A DNA stretch of 64,000 bases from Alphaproteobacteria bacterium. Lineage in GTDB: Bacteria > Pseudomonadota > Alphaproteobacteria > UBA6615. Every line of letters starts with the position of its first letter. The stretch's first letter is position 1. Below the pieces are notes generated by a model. It was given only the letters and a program-made list of their open reading frames with translations. It made no database searches and was not told the origin of the DNA. Shown one piece after another: positions 26,647 to 34,043 of this stretch. The position numbers were made by a program, and so were the translations under genes. The stretch spans positions 338,467-402,466 of the forward strand of contig JAALLF010000002.1 of NCBI GenBank assembly GCA_011087645.1, in the 5' to 3' direction.

Positions 26647-26982
26647 ATGACCATTTCGTTCGACGATTTTCTTAAAGTTGACGTTCGCGTCGGCACCATT
26701 GTCGACGTGCAGGATTTCCCCGAGGCGCGTAAGCCGGCCCTCAAATTATGGGTCGATCTCGGCGCCGACATCGGCACGCGTAAGACGTCGGCGCAGATCA
26801 CCAAGTACTATACGCGCGATAAACTGATCGGCCGCCAAGTCGCCGCCGTGGTGAACTTTCCGCCCAAGCAGGTGGGAAAGTTTATGTCGGAGATACTCGT
26901 GCTGGGGTTTCCAGATGTCGACGGCGAGGTCGTGCTCTTGGGCGTCGACCACGACGTGCCTAATGGCGGACGACTATTTTAG
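26647..26982 (+). CDS. csaA: tRNA-binding protein CsaA
   Basis: A 111-residue OB-fold protein of the tRNA-binding EMAP/MetRS C-terminal type. The order DDFLKVDVRVGTIVDVQDFPEARKP (split at residues 5-15 and 16-29), then TRKTSAQITKYY, VNFPPKQVGKFMSEILVLG and GVDHDVPNGGRLF is diagnostic. Structures of CsaA show a dimer that binds the tRNA elbow; a protein-export chaperone role has also been reported in Bacillus. Starts 15 bp after the TetR gene. Confidence 0.93.
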   Translation: MTISFDDFLKVDVRVGTIVDVQDFPEARKPALKLWVDLGADIGTRKTSAQITKYYTRDKLIGRQVAAVVNFPPKQVGKFMSEILVLGFPDVDGEVVLLGVDHDVPNGGRLF

Positions 26983-27006
26983 GCAATGTCGCGGAGCCGC
27001 CGATTT

Positions 27007-28359
27007 TTAAATCGGCACGCGGATGGTCGCGCGCAGACCGCCCGACGGCGCGTCGGAAAGCATAATGTCGCCGCCATGGGTGCGTACGATGTCGCGGGCA
27101 ATCGACAATCCCAGACCGGTTCCGCCGGTGGCCACGTTGCGCGACTGATCGAGGCGGAAGAACGGGCGAAACACCTCTTCGCGCATATCTTCGGGAATGC
27201 CCGGGCCATCATCGTCGACGACAAACTCCAGCACGCTGCCATTGCGTTGACCAGCAACGCTGACCTGCTCTCCATGACGCGCCGCGTTATCGATAAGGTT
27301 GGTCAGCGATCGTTTGAAGGCATTGCGGGCCAGCGGCAGTTCAATCGATTCCGGCATGTCGAAGGTAATCTGCACGCCGTTGCGTCTTGCCTCGTGAATC
27401 ACCTCGTTGAGAAGCTTGCGGGCGTCGGTGGGGATCGGCGTTTCGCTACCTTCGCCGCGGGCGAAATTCAGATAGCCTTCGATCATGCCTTCCATCGCCG
27501 CGACGTCGGAATTCAGTTCTTCGATTTCGGTGTTGTCCTGCAACATGGCGAGCTGCAGCTTCATGCGGGTAAGCGGGGTTCGTAAATCGTGGCTCACCCC
27601 GGCGAGCATTTCGGTGCGTTGCTGGATTTGCCGCTGGATGCGGTCGCGCATGGACATGAAGGCTGACGCCGCTTGGCGCACCTCGGTCGCGCCGGAGGGG
27701 CTAAAGTTGGGGGTGTCGCGGCCTTTGCCGAAATTTTCCGCCGCCGACGCCAAACGGCGTAGAGGACTGACTTGGTTGCGCATGAATATTGTCGCGACGC
27801 CAAACAGGATCAGCGATGTGCCGATCATCCACATGATGAAAATTTTGGTCGTCGAGCTGATCAGCCGCTCGGCGCTGGCCGAAACGTGCAGGACGCCGTC
27901 GGGGTTTTGCACCGCGATCAGAACGCGCCGGGGCTCGCTGACCGTGTCGATAAGGAAGGGGCGTTGCACGATCTGCTCGAGCGACCGCCCCAACGTCCGC
28001 TGCAAATTACCTTTGGGCTCGAATGTTTCGTTTGGCAGAATGTCTTCGCGCTCGAAGCTAACCCGCAAGTCGAGTGCGCGGTTCGCCATGTCGAACACTT
28101 CGTTCTGGCGAACCCCCGGCTCCATATCGCGCAACAGCTCCATCAGCATCGCGACATCGCCCGATAGGGCATTGGCCCGGTGACGGCTGACATTCGCCCA
28201 GTGGCGATCATAGAAGACGATACCGCTGACGACCTGCAGGACCACCAGGGGCACGATGATAATCAGCAGCGAACGGCCCAACAGGCCGCGGGGCAATGTC
28301 CGCTTGATCGCGATGCGCAGCGATCGAGCCGGTCTGTAAAAATCGTCTAGTCGGGCCAT
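27007..28359 (-). CDS. envZ: Sensor histidine kinase, EnvZ type
   Basis: A 450-residue membrane kinase. TM1 is about residues 28-50, the periplasmic sensor domain 51-175, TM2 about 176-198, then HAMP (RNQVSPLRRLASAAENFGKG). The dimerisation box is AGVSHDLRTPLTRMKLQLAM with the phospho-His. The ATPase N box is NLIDNAARHGEQ, G1 is DDDGPGIPEDMREE, and G2 is TGGTGLGLSIARDIV. It overlaps the regulator gene by 13 bp, so they form a two-component pair, downstream of the regulator on the minus strand. The signal is unknown; alphaproteobacterial EnvZ/OmpR pairs control envelope genes. Confidence 0.93.
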   Translation of the reverse strand: MARLDDFYRPARSLRIAIKRTLPRGLLGRSLLIIIVPLVVLQVVSGIVFYDRHWANVSRHRANALSGDVAMLMELLRDMEPGVRQNEVFDMANRALDLRVSFEREDILPNETFEPKGNLQRTLGRSLEQIVQRPFLIDTVSEPRRVLIAVQNPDGVLHVSASAERLISSTTKIFIMWMIGTSLILFGVATIFMRNQVSPLRRLASAAENFGKGRDTPNFSPSGATEVRQAASAFMSMRDRIQRQIQQRTEMLAGVSHDLRTPLTRMKLQLAMLQDNTEIEELNSDVAAMEGMIEGYLNFARGEGSETPIPTDARKLLNEVIHEARRNGVQITFDMPESIELPLARNAFKRSLTNLIDNAARHGEQVSVAGQRNGSVLEFVVDDDGPGIPEDMREEVFRPFFRLDQSRNVATGGTGLGLSIARDIVRTHGGDIMLSDAPSGGLRATIRVPI

Positions 28360-29024
28360 AGCACGTAGCCCTGCCCCCGTATGGTTTGTAGATAGCGCGG
28401 TACTTTCGGATCGGGTTCGATCTTACGGCGCAATCGGGCAACTTGCACGTCGACGGCGCGAACGCTGCCGCCGAGCTGGGTTTGGGTCTGCAGCGCCTCG
28501 CGGCTGATCGGGTGGCCTGGATTAGCGGCCAGCACTTGGAGCAAGCCCGCCTCGCCGCTGGTGAGCCGGACTGGCCCGTCCGGTCCCAACAGCTGTTGCC
28601 GCGCGGAATCGTATTGATGGCTGCCCAGCGTGATTTCGGTTTTACCCGCGCGCGGCGCGGCGCGGCGCAATATTGAGCGAATGCGGGCGAGCAGCTCGCG
28701 CGGTTCGAACGGCTTGGACAGATAATCGTCGGCGCCGCGTTCCAGGCCGTCGATGCGGTCCTCAGATTCGCCCATCGCCGTGAGGAGCAAAATCGGCACC
28801 TCGCTGAATTCGCGTAGTCCGGTGGTGAGTTCGAAGCCGGATTCGCCCGGCATCATGACATCCAAGACAACCAAATCGAACTCAAGCGAGTTCAGCCGTT
28901 GACGGGCCTCGGCGGCGTCGGCCGATGTGGTTACACGGAAGCCGTTCTCGGCGAGAAACTTGCGTAAAAGTTCACGCAGGCGGGTGTCATCGTCAACGAC
29001 CAGAATATGGGGCGTGTCGTCCAT
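28347..29024 (-). CDS. ompR: Response regulator, OmpR family
   Basis: A 225-residue regulator. The receiver domain (1-120) has DDD in VVDDDTRLRELLR, the phosphoacceptor Asp in LVVLDVMMPGESGFEL, the T in LLLTAMGESEDR and K in DYLSKPFEPREL. The C-terminal winged helix (130-225) ends GSVRAVDVQVARLRRKIEPD and VRGQGYVL-like text. It precedes the kinase gene and overlaps it by 13 bp. 82 bp separate it from marR. Confidence 0.95.
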   Translation of the reverse strand: MDDTPHILVVDDDTRLRELLRKFLAENGFRVTTSADAAEARQRLNSLEFDLVVLDVMMPGESGFELTTGLREFSEVPILLLTAMGESEDRIDGLERGADDYLSKPFEPRELLARIRSILRRAAPRAGKTEITLGSHQYDSARQQLLGPDGPVRLTSGEAGLLQVLAANPGHPISREALQTQTQLGGSVRAVDVQVARLRRKIEPDPKVPRYLQTIRGQGYVLWPD

Positions 29025-29106
29025 TGGGCTTGAGTATACTTCGCTACCGGTTCACCGCCAGAAAGATCGGCTTACATTACGGTAATTCTACCAGGCCGGT
29101 TAGGCT

Positions 29107-29613
29107 CTAGCCGCGGCCGCGGCCCGGCTTTTGCCGGGGGCGCACCCGAGCGCGGTCTTCGGGGTTGATAATGCCACTCAGCACGCGGCGAAAGCCCTCG
29201 ACCGCTTCCGCGCCGGTTTCCCGGTAGGCGCGGGCGAACCGGGCCATTTGGGTTGTCGTCAGCTCGCGCTCCAGCTCCCCGCCCTTTTCGGTCAGGGTCA
29301 GTAATTTGCGGCGGCGGTCGGAGGGGTCGGCGCGCTGACTGATGAAATCGTCCTCGATCAGGGTTCCTAGCACGCGCGACAGGCTCTGCTTGGTGATTTT
29401 CAGAATCGCCAGAAGCTCGGTGACGGTAATATTGGGATTGCGGCCAACGAAATAGATCACCCGATGATGGGCTCGCCCGAACCCCCATTTCGCTAATATG
29501 GCGTCGGGCTCGGCGGTGAAATCACGGTAGGCGTAGAACAGCAGCTCGATCCCCTGTCGCAAATCCTCTTCGCGCAGGAACAACGGGTTGATATTGGATT
29601 TAAGGTCAGCCAT
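29107..29613 (-). CDS. MarR-family transcriptional regulator
   Basis: A 168-residue winged-helix regulator: GFGRAHHRVIYFVGRNPNIT, then VTELLAILKITKQSLSRVLGTLIEDDFISQ (as residues 61-90), then the wing DPSDRRRKLLTLTEKG. The last about 20 residues are Arg/Pro/Gly-rich (RARVRPRQKPGRGRG), which might add non-specific DNA contact. The start has no ribosome site and sits directly beneath a good promoter, so the message may be leaderless. Divergent from ilvE; it may control ilvE or itself. Confidence 0.9.
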   Translation of the reverse strand: MADLKSNINPLFLREEDLRQGIELLFYAYRDFTAEPDAILAKWGFGRAHHRVIYFVGRNPNITVTELLAILKITKQSLSRVLGTLIEDDFISQRADPSDRRRKLLTLTEKGGELERELTTTQMARFARAYRETGAEAVEGFRRVLSGIINPEDRARVRPRQKPGRGRG

Positions 29614-29620
29614 GTTGACT

Positions 29621-29649
29621 TAATTATCGGAAAATGTTACTTCGTGCAA
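29621..29649 (-). promoter_or_regulatory. Promoter of the marR gene, probably leaderless
   Basis: On the minus strand, TTGCAC (29644-29649) and TAATTA (29621-29626) are 17 bp apart. The -10 box ends 8 bp before the ATG (29611-29613), so transcription would begin at or next to the start codon, and no ribosome site is present. Confidence 0.5.
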
Positions 29650-29716
29650 GTCTTTGGGATAATAATATGTCTCAGATGCGGGTTGAAACGTACGAATATA
29701 TCAAAGGGTTGGCGCC

Positions 29717-30616
29717 ATGCATGAAGTGCCTTACGACGATCGGGACGGAGTTATCTGGTTCAACGGCGAGCTCGTGCCATGGCGAGAAGCCAAATTGCAC
29801 GTTCTGAACCATGCGCTGCACTACGCATCGTGCGTGTTCGAAGGCATGCGGGCCTATAACGGCAAGATCTTCGAGTCGACGGCTCATAATCAACGTCTGC
29901 ACGCGTCCGGTGAGGCGCTGGGATTCAAGGTGCCTTATTCGGTCGAGGAACTGGACAGGGTCTGCCAGGAAACCTTCGAGACCACGGGCGCGAGCGAGGC
30001 CTATATTCGCCCCGTCGCCTGGCGCGGACCGGAGCAGATGGGCGTGTCGGCGCAAGCCTGTGCGATCAACGTCGCCATCGCGGCGTGGCAATGGCCCGCC
30101 TATTTCACGCCGGAAGCGCGTATGAAGGGTATCAAACTGGACTGGGCGATATATCGCCGACCCGATCCCATGACTGCTCCGGTGCATGCCAAGGCCGCCG
30201 GCTTATACATGATCTGCACCCTGTCGAAGCATGCCGCGGAGGCCAATGGCTGCTCCGACGCGCTGATGCTCGACTGGCGGGGCCAACTCGCCGAGACGAC
30301 CGGTGCGAATATATTCCTGGTGATCGATGGGAAAATTCACACGCCCACACCCGATTGTTTTCTCGACGGCATCACCCGCCGATCGGTCATAAGGTTGGCC
30401 CAGCAACGCGGCTATGAGGTGATCGAACGCGCGATCATGCCCGAAGAATTGGGCGATGCGAGCGAGATGTTCGTCACCGGCACGGCGGCGGAAGTCACGC
30501 CAATTTCCGACATCGCCGGCGACTATACATTCGAAGTTGGCACCATCACCAAGACCCTGATGACCGACTATGACGACCTGGTAAACGGCCGTCCGGTTGC
30601 GGTTGCCGCCGAGTAG
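29717..30616 (+). CDS. ilvE: Branched-chain amino acid aminotransferase
   Basis: A 299-residue class IV PLP aminotransferase making Leu, Ile and Val from their 2-oxo acids. The N-terminal HALHYASCVFEGMRAYNGKIF is the family hallmark, with the Arg of the substrate pocket. The PLP lysine is in APVHAKAAGLYMICTLSK, and LAETTGANIFLVIDGKIHTP with FLDGITRRSVIRLA and the VTGTAAEVTPI loop follow. Length is normal. It is divergent from marR and ends at a strong terminator shared with the selenoprotein gene on the other strand. Confidence 0.96.
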   Translation: MHEVPYDDRDGVIWFNGELVPWREAKLHVLNHALHYASCVFEGMRAYNGKIFESTAHNQRLHASGEALGFKVPYSVEELDRVCQETFETTGASEAYIRPVAWRGPEQMGVSAQACAINVAIAAWQWPAYFTPEARMKGIKLDWAIYRRPDPMTAPVHAKAAGLYMICTLSKHAAEANGCSDALMLDWRGQLAETTGANIFLVIDGKIHTPTPDCFLDGITRRSVIRLAQQRGYEVIERAIMPEELGDASEMFVTGTAAEVTPISDIAGDYTFEVGTITKTLMTDYDDLVNGRPVAVAAE

Positions 30617-30637
30617 TCGGCCTCGAAATCTGTCGAG

Positions 30638-30665
30638 AAAAGGCGCCTCTCGGGGCGCCTTTTTT
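30638..30665. terminator. Intrinsic terminator, probably bidirectional
   Basis: Perfect 10-bp stem AAAAGGCGCC (30638-30647) / GGCGCCTTTT (30654-30663) with a 6-nt loop, flanked by a T-tract to 30665 and by an A-run on the other side. It lies 22 bp after the ilvE stop, and the TAA of the convergent selenoprotein gene (30664-30666) is inside its T-tract. Confidence 0.92.
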
Positions 30666-30876
30666 ATCCGCCGCCCGTGGAATTGGCCTGCTGGACCGAA
30701 GGGCAGTGCTCATCGCCGTAGGAACAATAAACACAGCAATCGCCCGGCTGCGGTTTCATGATTTCGCTGCACGAGCGACACTCGTAGAAAACCTGTCAGG
30801 TGTCGGTGGGCATGATCTCGGGCTGTCGATGTCCACAATGGGGGCAAGTAATCGTCGATTGCAGGACGATGCTCAT
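30664..30876 (-). CDS. GDCCVxC-type putative selenoprotein, in-frame TGA (Sec) at codon 27
   Basis: Reading through one TGA (30796-30798) gives a 70-codon protein that no stop-to-stop ORF search shows. It begins MSIVLQSTITCPHCGH, continues to MPTDT, then U27, then QVFYECRSCSEIMKP, and has the signature GDCCVYCSY at 46-54, ending in TAA inside the terminator. The CPHC (11-14), CRSC (33-36) and GDCC-x2-C sets look like a metal-binding small protein. Recalled relatives of the GDCCVxC family have MPTDAC or Sec at the TGA position, and this family is annotated as containing selenoproteins. The start overlaps the moaE stop (ATGA). No selABCD gene is in the window, so incorporation is inferred. Confidence 0.75.
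30767..30787 (-). promoter_or_regulatory. Candidate bacterial SECIS hairpin
   Basis: On the minus strand, 8 nt after the TGA, CT-ACGAG (30787-30781) pairs with CTCGT (30775-30771) and AG, with a 2-nt bulge. The 5-nt loop TGTCG has a G in its second position. The loop begins 16 nt after the TGA, within the range expected for bacterial selenocysteine insertion elements. Confidence 0.6.
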
Positions 30877-31355
30877 TCGGCGGCCCGGTCGGTTTTGACC
30901 TTCCAGCGCGCGGCGGCGGCATCATCGCTGGCGCGGCTGTCGACCCAGGCTTCGCCGGCGCCGGTTTCCTCTAGCTTCCAAAACGGCGCCTCTGTCTTCA
31001 GCCAGTCCATCAGAAAATTACAGGCATCCAACGCCGCTTGGCGGTGTGCGGAGGCGCAGGCCACCAAAACGATCTGCTCGCCTGGTTCGAGACGTCCATA
31101 CCGGTGGACAATTAAGCTGGCTTCAAGGGGCCAGCGCGATTGCGCCTCGGTCTCGATGGCGGCGAGCTTCTTTTCGGTCATCCCCGGATAGTGCTCCAGG
31201 GTCATCGCCCGCAGGGCGTCGTCGGGGCTATCGGCGCCGACCAGGTCGCGGACCAGCCCAACATAACTGGCGATCCCGCCGATGGCATGGTTGCCCGAAG
31301 TCAACGCGGCGAGCTCCGCACTAACATCGAAATTTTCCTGCTGGACCTTAATCAT
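30873..31355 (-). CDS. moaE: Molybdopterin synthase catalytic subunit
   Basis: Converts precursor Z (cPMP) to molybdopterin using the thiocarboxylated tail of MoaD. The 160-residue protein has GGIASYVGLVRD, LEHYPGMTEKKLAAIE, IVHRYGRLEPGEQIVLVACA and the closing substrate region LMDWLKTEAPFWKLE with the active-site lysines. It lies 17 bp from moaD. Its stop codon overlaps the start of the small selenoprotein (ATGA), so the two are translationally coupled. Confidence 0.96.
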   Translation of the reverse strand: MIKVQQENFDVSAELAALTSGNHAIGGIASYVGLVRDLVGADSPDDALRAMTLEHYPGMTEKKLAAIETEAQSRWPLEASLIVHRYGRLEPGEQIVLVACASAHRQAALDACNFLMDWLKTEAPFWKLEETGAGEAWVDSRASDDAAAARWKVKTDRAAE

Positions 31356-31372
31356 CGCGCTGAATTACCAAA

Positions 31373-31624
31373 CTATCCGCCGGTGACGGGCGGAAAAAAC
31401 GCCACTTCATCGGTATTCGAAAGGCGGTGGTCGAACGGGACATACTCGAAATTGACCGCCGCGCGTATGACTTGCGGTTCGGCAAACCCCTTGGCGTAGC
31501 CGGGCCCTTTCGCGATCAGCCAGGTGACGAGATCATCGACGGTGTCGACGTCGCCGGGCAGGTCGAACTCTTCGTTGGCAACCCCGATACGCTGGCGCAA
31601 CCAGGCGAAATATAGAACTTTCAT
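31373..31624 (-). CDS. moaD: Molybdopterin synthase sulfur-carrier subunit
   Basis: An 83-residue ubiquitin-like sulfur carrier with the obligatory C-terminal Gly-Gly, seen as AFFPPVTGG. The core has LYFAWLRQRIGVANEEFDLP and VRAAVNFEYVPFDHRL. The ATG overlaps the moeA stop (ATGA). Sits between moeA and moaE in the Mo-cofactor operon. The genes for cPMP synthesis (moaA, moaC) and for sulfur loading are not in the window. Confidence 0.95.
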   Translation of the reverse strand: MKVLYFAWLRQRIGVANEEFDLPGDVDTVDDLVTWLIAKGPGYAKGFAEPQVIRAAVNFEYVPFDHRLSNTDEVAFFPPVTGG

Positions 31625-32901
31625 CGGCTCACTTCCGTAAATGGCAGGAAATCCACCATCGTTCCCACTGTCAATTGGGTCACATCTTCGGATAATTCAA
31701 CAAGACCGTCAGCCTCGACGAGAGAGGTTAAGATTCCGGCGCCCTCGCGGGGGAATTTGTGGGCCACCAGGTTGCCGTCCTTACCAGCCGACAGGCGCAC
31801 CCGCACATATTCGCGCCGCGCCGCCTTCTTCGTGTGATCGAACCCCGCCTGGACCTTATATAGCTGAGGCTCCAGATCGGTGGCGCCGGCCAGGCGCAAC
31901 AGGGCCGGCCGCGCCAGGCGCAGGAACGTCACCATCATTGCCGCCGGGTTGCCAGGCAGGCCGATGAAGGCCATGCCGCCGATCTGGCCGAGCGCGACGG
32001 GGCGTCCCGGCTTGATGGCCAGCTTCCAGAAATGGAGCTGGCCGACGGCGGCCACCGCAGCCGATAAATGGTCTTCCTCACCGACCGACATGCCGGCCGA
32101 TGTGATCAAGGCGTCATGAAGGTTCGCGGCCTTGGCAATGACGTCGGTGATCACCTCGCGGTCGTCGGGCAAAATGCCCAGATCAGTTACCTCGCAGCCC
32201 AGCGCGTCGAGTAATGCGAGCAGGCTGTAGCGGTTGGCGTCGTAGATGCCGCCGTCAGGTAAATCGACGCCCGGCTCGAACACCTCGTCGCCGGTCGATA
32301 GCAGCGCGACACGCAACGGCCGATATACGCTGAGTGCGGTGAGACCGATCGACGCGACGAGCCCGATTTCTTGGGGTCGCAAGCGCTGTCCCGTGGTCAA
32401 TATGGTCGCACCAGCGCGAACGTCTTCGCCGCGAGACCGCCGGTTGGCCCCCTTGCGGATGCCCAGCGGGATCACAACTTGCTCGCCATCTGAGAGGTTT
32501 TCGACGGCGCAGTCTTCCTGCATCAGGATCGTATCCGGGCCACCATCGGGTCCTCGCGGCATGGGCGCGCCGGTGAAGATGCGCACCGCCTCGCCGCGTT
32601 TTTGGTTGTGGGGGAGAGGATGACCGGCTGCGGCCCGGCCGGCTACGGGAAGAGCGGTCTCTCCGGTGGTCGATAGATCGTCGAAATAAACCGCGAAGCC
32701 GTCCACCGCCGAATTGTCGTGGGGCGGCACATCGCGTTCGGCCACGACATCAGTTGCGGCAATGCGGCCCGCAGCCGCGCGTAAATGCATGGTCTCGGTG
32801 TCGACGACCGGGTGTAGCCGCTCGAGCAAGATCGCCAGAGCATTATCCGCCGGCATCAATCTACCGTCGTTGACAAAGCAATCGTCACGCAGTTGGACCA
32901 T
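31621..32901 (-). CDS. moeA: Molybdopterin molybdenumtransferase
   Basis: Inserts molybdate into adenylated molybdopterin. ATG 32901 gives a 426-residue protein with MoeA domain order: N-terminal PHDNSAVDGFAVYFDD, then AGRAAAGHPLP and RIFTGAPMPRGPDG, then LLSTGDEVFEPG, DANRYSLLALL and the MPT-binding core ITSAGMSVGEEDHLS, followed by IKPGRPVALGQIGGMAFIGLPGNP. The C-terminal beta barrel is complete. It begins 4 bp after mobB and overlaps moaD by 4 bp. Confidence 0.96.
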   Translation of the reverse strand: MVQLRDDCFVNDGRLMPADNALAILLERLHPVVDTETMHLRAAAGRIAATDVVAERDVPPHDNSAVDGFAVYFDDLSTTGETALPVAGRAAAGHPLPHNQKRGEAVRIFTGAPMPRGPDGGPDTILMQEDCAVENLSDGEQVVIPLGIRKGANRRSRGEDVRAGATILTTGQRLRPQEIGLVASIGLTALSVYRPLRVALLSTGDEVFEPGVDLPDGGIYDANRYSLLALLDALGCEVTDLGILPDDREVITDVIAKAANLHDALITSAGMSVGEEDHLSAAVAAVGQLHFWKLAIKPGRPVALGQIGGMAFIGLPGNPAAMMVTFLRLARPALLRLAGATDLEPQLYKVQAGFDHTKKAARREYVRVRLSAGKDGNLVAHKFPREGAGILTSLVEADGLVELSEDVTQLTVGTMVDFLPFTEVSR

Positions 32902-32905
32902 GGTC

Positions 32906-33445
32906 CTATCCGGCGGTTTTCGCCGGCGCGCTACGATGAGCATCAAGCGCGCAGGTGGCGAGAATATAGTGGGCGATCGCCGCCGCGTCGTTGAGATCGA
33001 GGATGGCAATGCCCAGCTCGTCCGCTTCGGCGATCGGACCGTCGCTGGCAATGGCGATCACGGAAGAATCGGTTGGCGCGATCATCGGCTGTCCTAGCGC
33101 CGGGCGATGCACTTCGATCTTGTTGTGCGCATGGTGCTTATAGCCCTCGACCAGAACCAAATCGACCGGCGACATATGGGTGAGCAAATGGTCGAGGTCG
33201 GGCTCTGGCGCGCCGGCCAATTCGTGCATCAACGCCCAGCGGTTCGCCGAGGCGACAAGCACCTCGTTGGCGCCGGCGGCGCGATGGCGATGAGAATCCT
33301 TGCCCGGCTGGTCGACATCGAAGGCATGATGGGCATGCTTGATTGTGGACACGGTGTAGCCCAGGCCCGTGATCAGGGTCACCAACTCGACGAGCAGCGT
33401 TGTCTTGCCGCTACCGCTCCAGCCGGCCAAACCGATAACGCGCAT
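32906..33445 (-). CDS. mobB: Molybdopterin-guanine dinucleotide biosynthesis protein MobB
   Basis: A P-loop GTPase that assists MobA in making the bis-MGD cofactor used by enzymes of the DMSO reductase family such as formate dehydrogenase. ATG 33445 gives a 179-residue product starting MRVIGLAGWSGSGKTTLLVE (Walker A). HAHHAFDVDQPGKDSHRHRAAGA and DLVLVEGYKHHAHNKIEVHR are the family signatures. It starts 4 bp after pgsA. Confidence 0.95.
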   Translation of the reverse strand: MRVIGLAGWSGSGKTTLLVELVTLITGLGYTVSTIKHAHHAFDVDQPGKDSHRHRAAGANEVLVASANRWALMHELAGAPEPDLDHLLTHMSPVDLVLVEGYKHHAHNKIEVHRPALGQPMIAPTDSSVIAIASDGPIAEADELGIAILDLNDAAAIAHYILATCALDAHRSAPAKTAG

Positions 33446-33449
33446 TGGG

Positions 33450-34016
33450 CTAGTCCCCCGCTTTGTCGGTGCGCGCGGAAATATGCTCGCTCGAGCGCAT
33501 CCAATAGCCGTAGCCACTGGAAATTGTCAGCGCGGTTGCCAACCAGAGACCGATGAGCGAGATAACCATAAATTGCTCTCCAAACATCGGGGTGACGATA
33601 AGCATCGCGGCAGAGGCCAGTTGCACCGCGGTCTTGTATTTGGCCTGCCGGCTAGACGGCATGCTCACACCACGCCCGGCGAGAAATTCGCGCAAGCCCG
33701 AGACCAGCAATTCGCGGCTGACGATGAGAATGACCGCCAAAATGTTCCACCCGGCGATGATGCCTCCATCGACCAGGACGAAATAGACAGCAACGACCAG
33801 GAGCTTGTCGGCGATGGGATCGAACAGCCGGCCGAAATCGCTTTCCTGGTTCAGCTTACGCGCCAGCCAGCCATCGAAATAGTCGGTCAGCGCAGACGCG
33901 ACGAACAGGTAAAACGCCCACCATCGGACCTTGTCGGTTTCGCCGATGATCAGCAGGACGACGACGAGGGGAATTATCGCCACGCGCAGCAGGGTCAGAA
34001 CATTGGGTATCGTCAT
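33450..34016 (-). CDS. pgsA: CDP-diacylglycerol-glycerol-3-phosphate 3-phosphatidyltransferase
   Basis: Makes phosphatidylglycerophosphate, the route to phosphatidylglycerol and cardiolipin. It is a 188-residue membrane protein with the CDP-alcohol phosphotransferase motif D-G-x2-A-R-x8-G-x3-D-x3-D, visible as DYFDGWLARKLNQESDFGRLFDPIADK (residues 64-90). Start MTIPNVLTLLRVAIIPLVV is typical. It lies between uvrC and mobB; uvrC-pgsA-moaD/E linkage is common in alphaproteobacteria. Confidence 0.96.
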   Translation of the reverse strand: MTIPNVLTLLRVAIIPLVVVLLIIGETDKVRWWAFYLFVASALTDYFDGWLARKLNQESDFGRLFDPIADKLLVVAVYFVLVDGGIIAGWNILAVILIVSRELLVSGLREFLAGRGVSMPSSRQAKYKTAVQLASAAMLIVTPMFGEQFMVISLIGLWLATALTISSGYGYWMRSSEHISARTDKAGD

Positions 34017-34043
34017 GGTGCCGGTTTACCGTTCGAAGAGTAT

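Noticed and set aside
30796..30798. In-frame TGA read as a nonsense mutation
   Set aside because: The position is the one filled by Cys/Sec in relatives, a SECIS-like hairpin follows, and coding continues to a clean stop. A pseudogene remains possible if Sec genes are absent.
30710..30925. Minus-strand 71-codon ORF in another frame of the selenoprotein locus
   Set aside because: It overlaps moaE and the selenoprotein in a different frame, with an Arg/Pro-rich product typical of a GC-rich shadow ORF.
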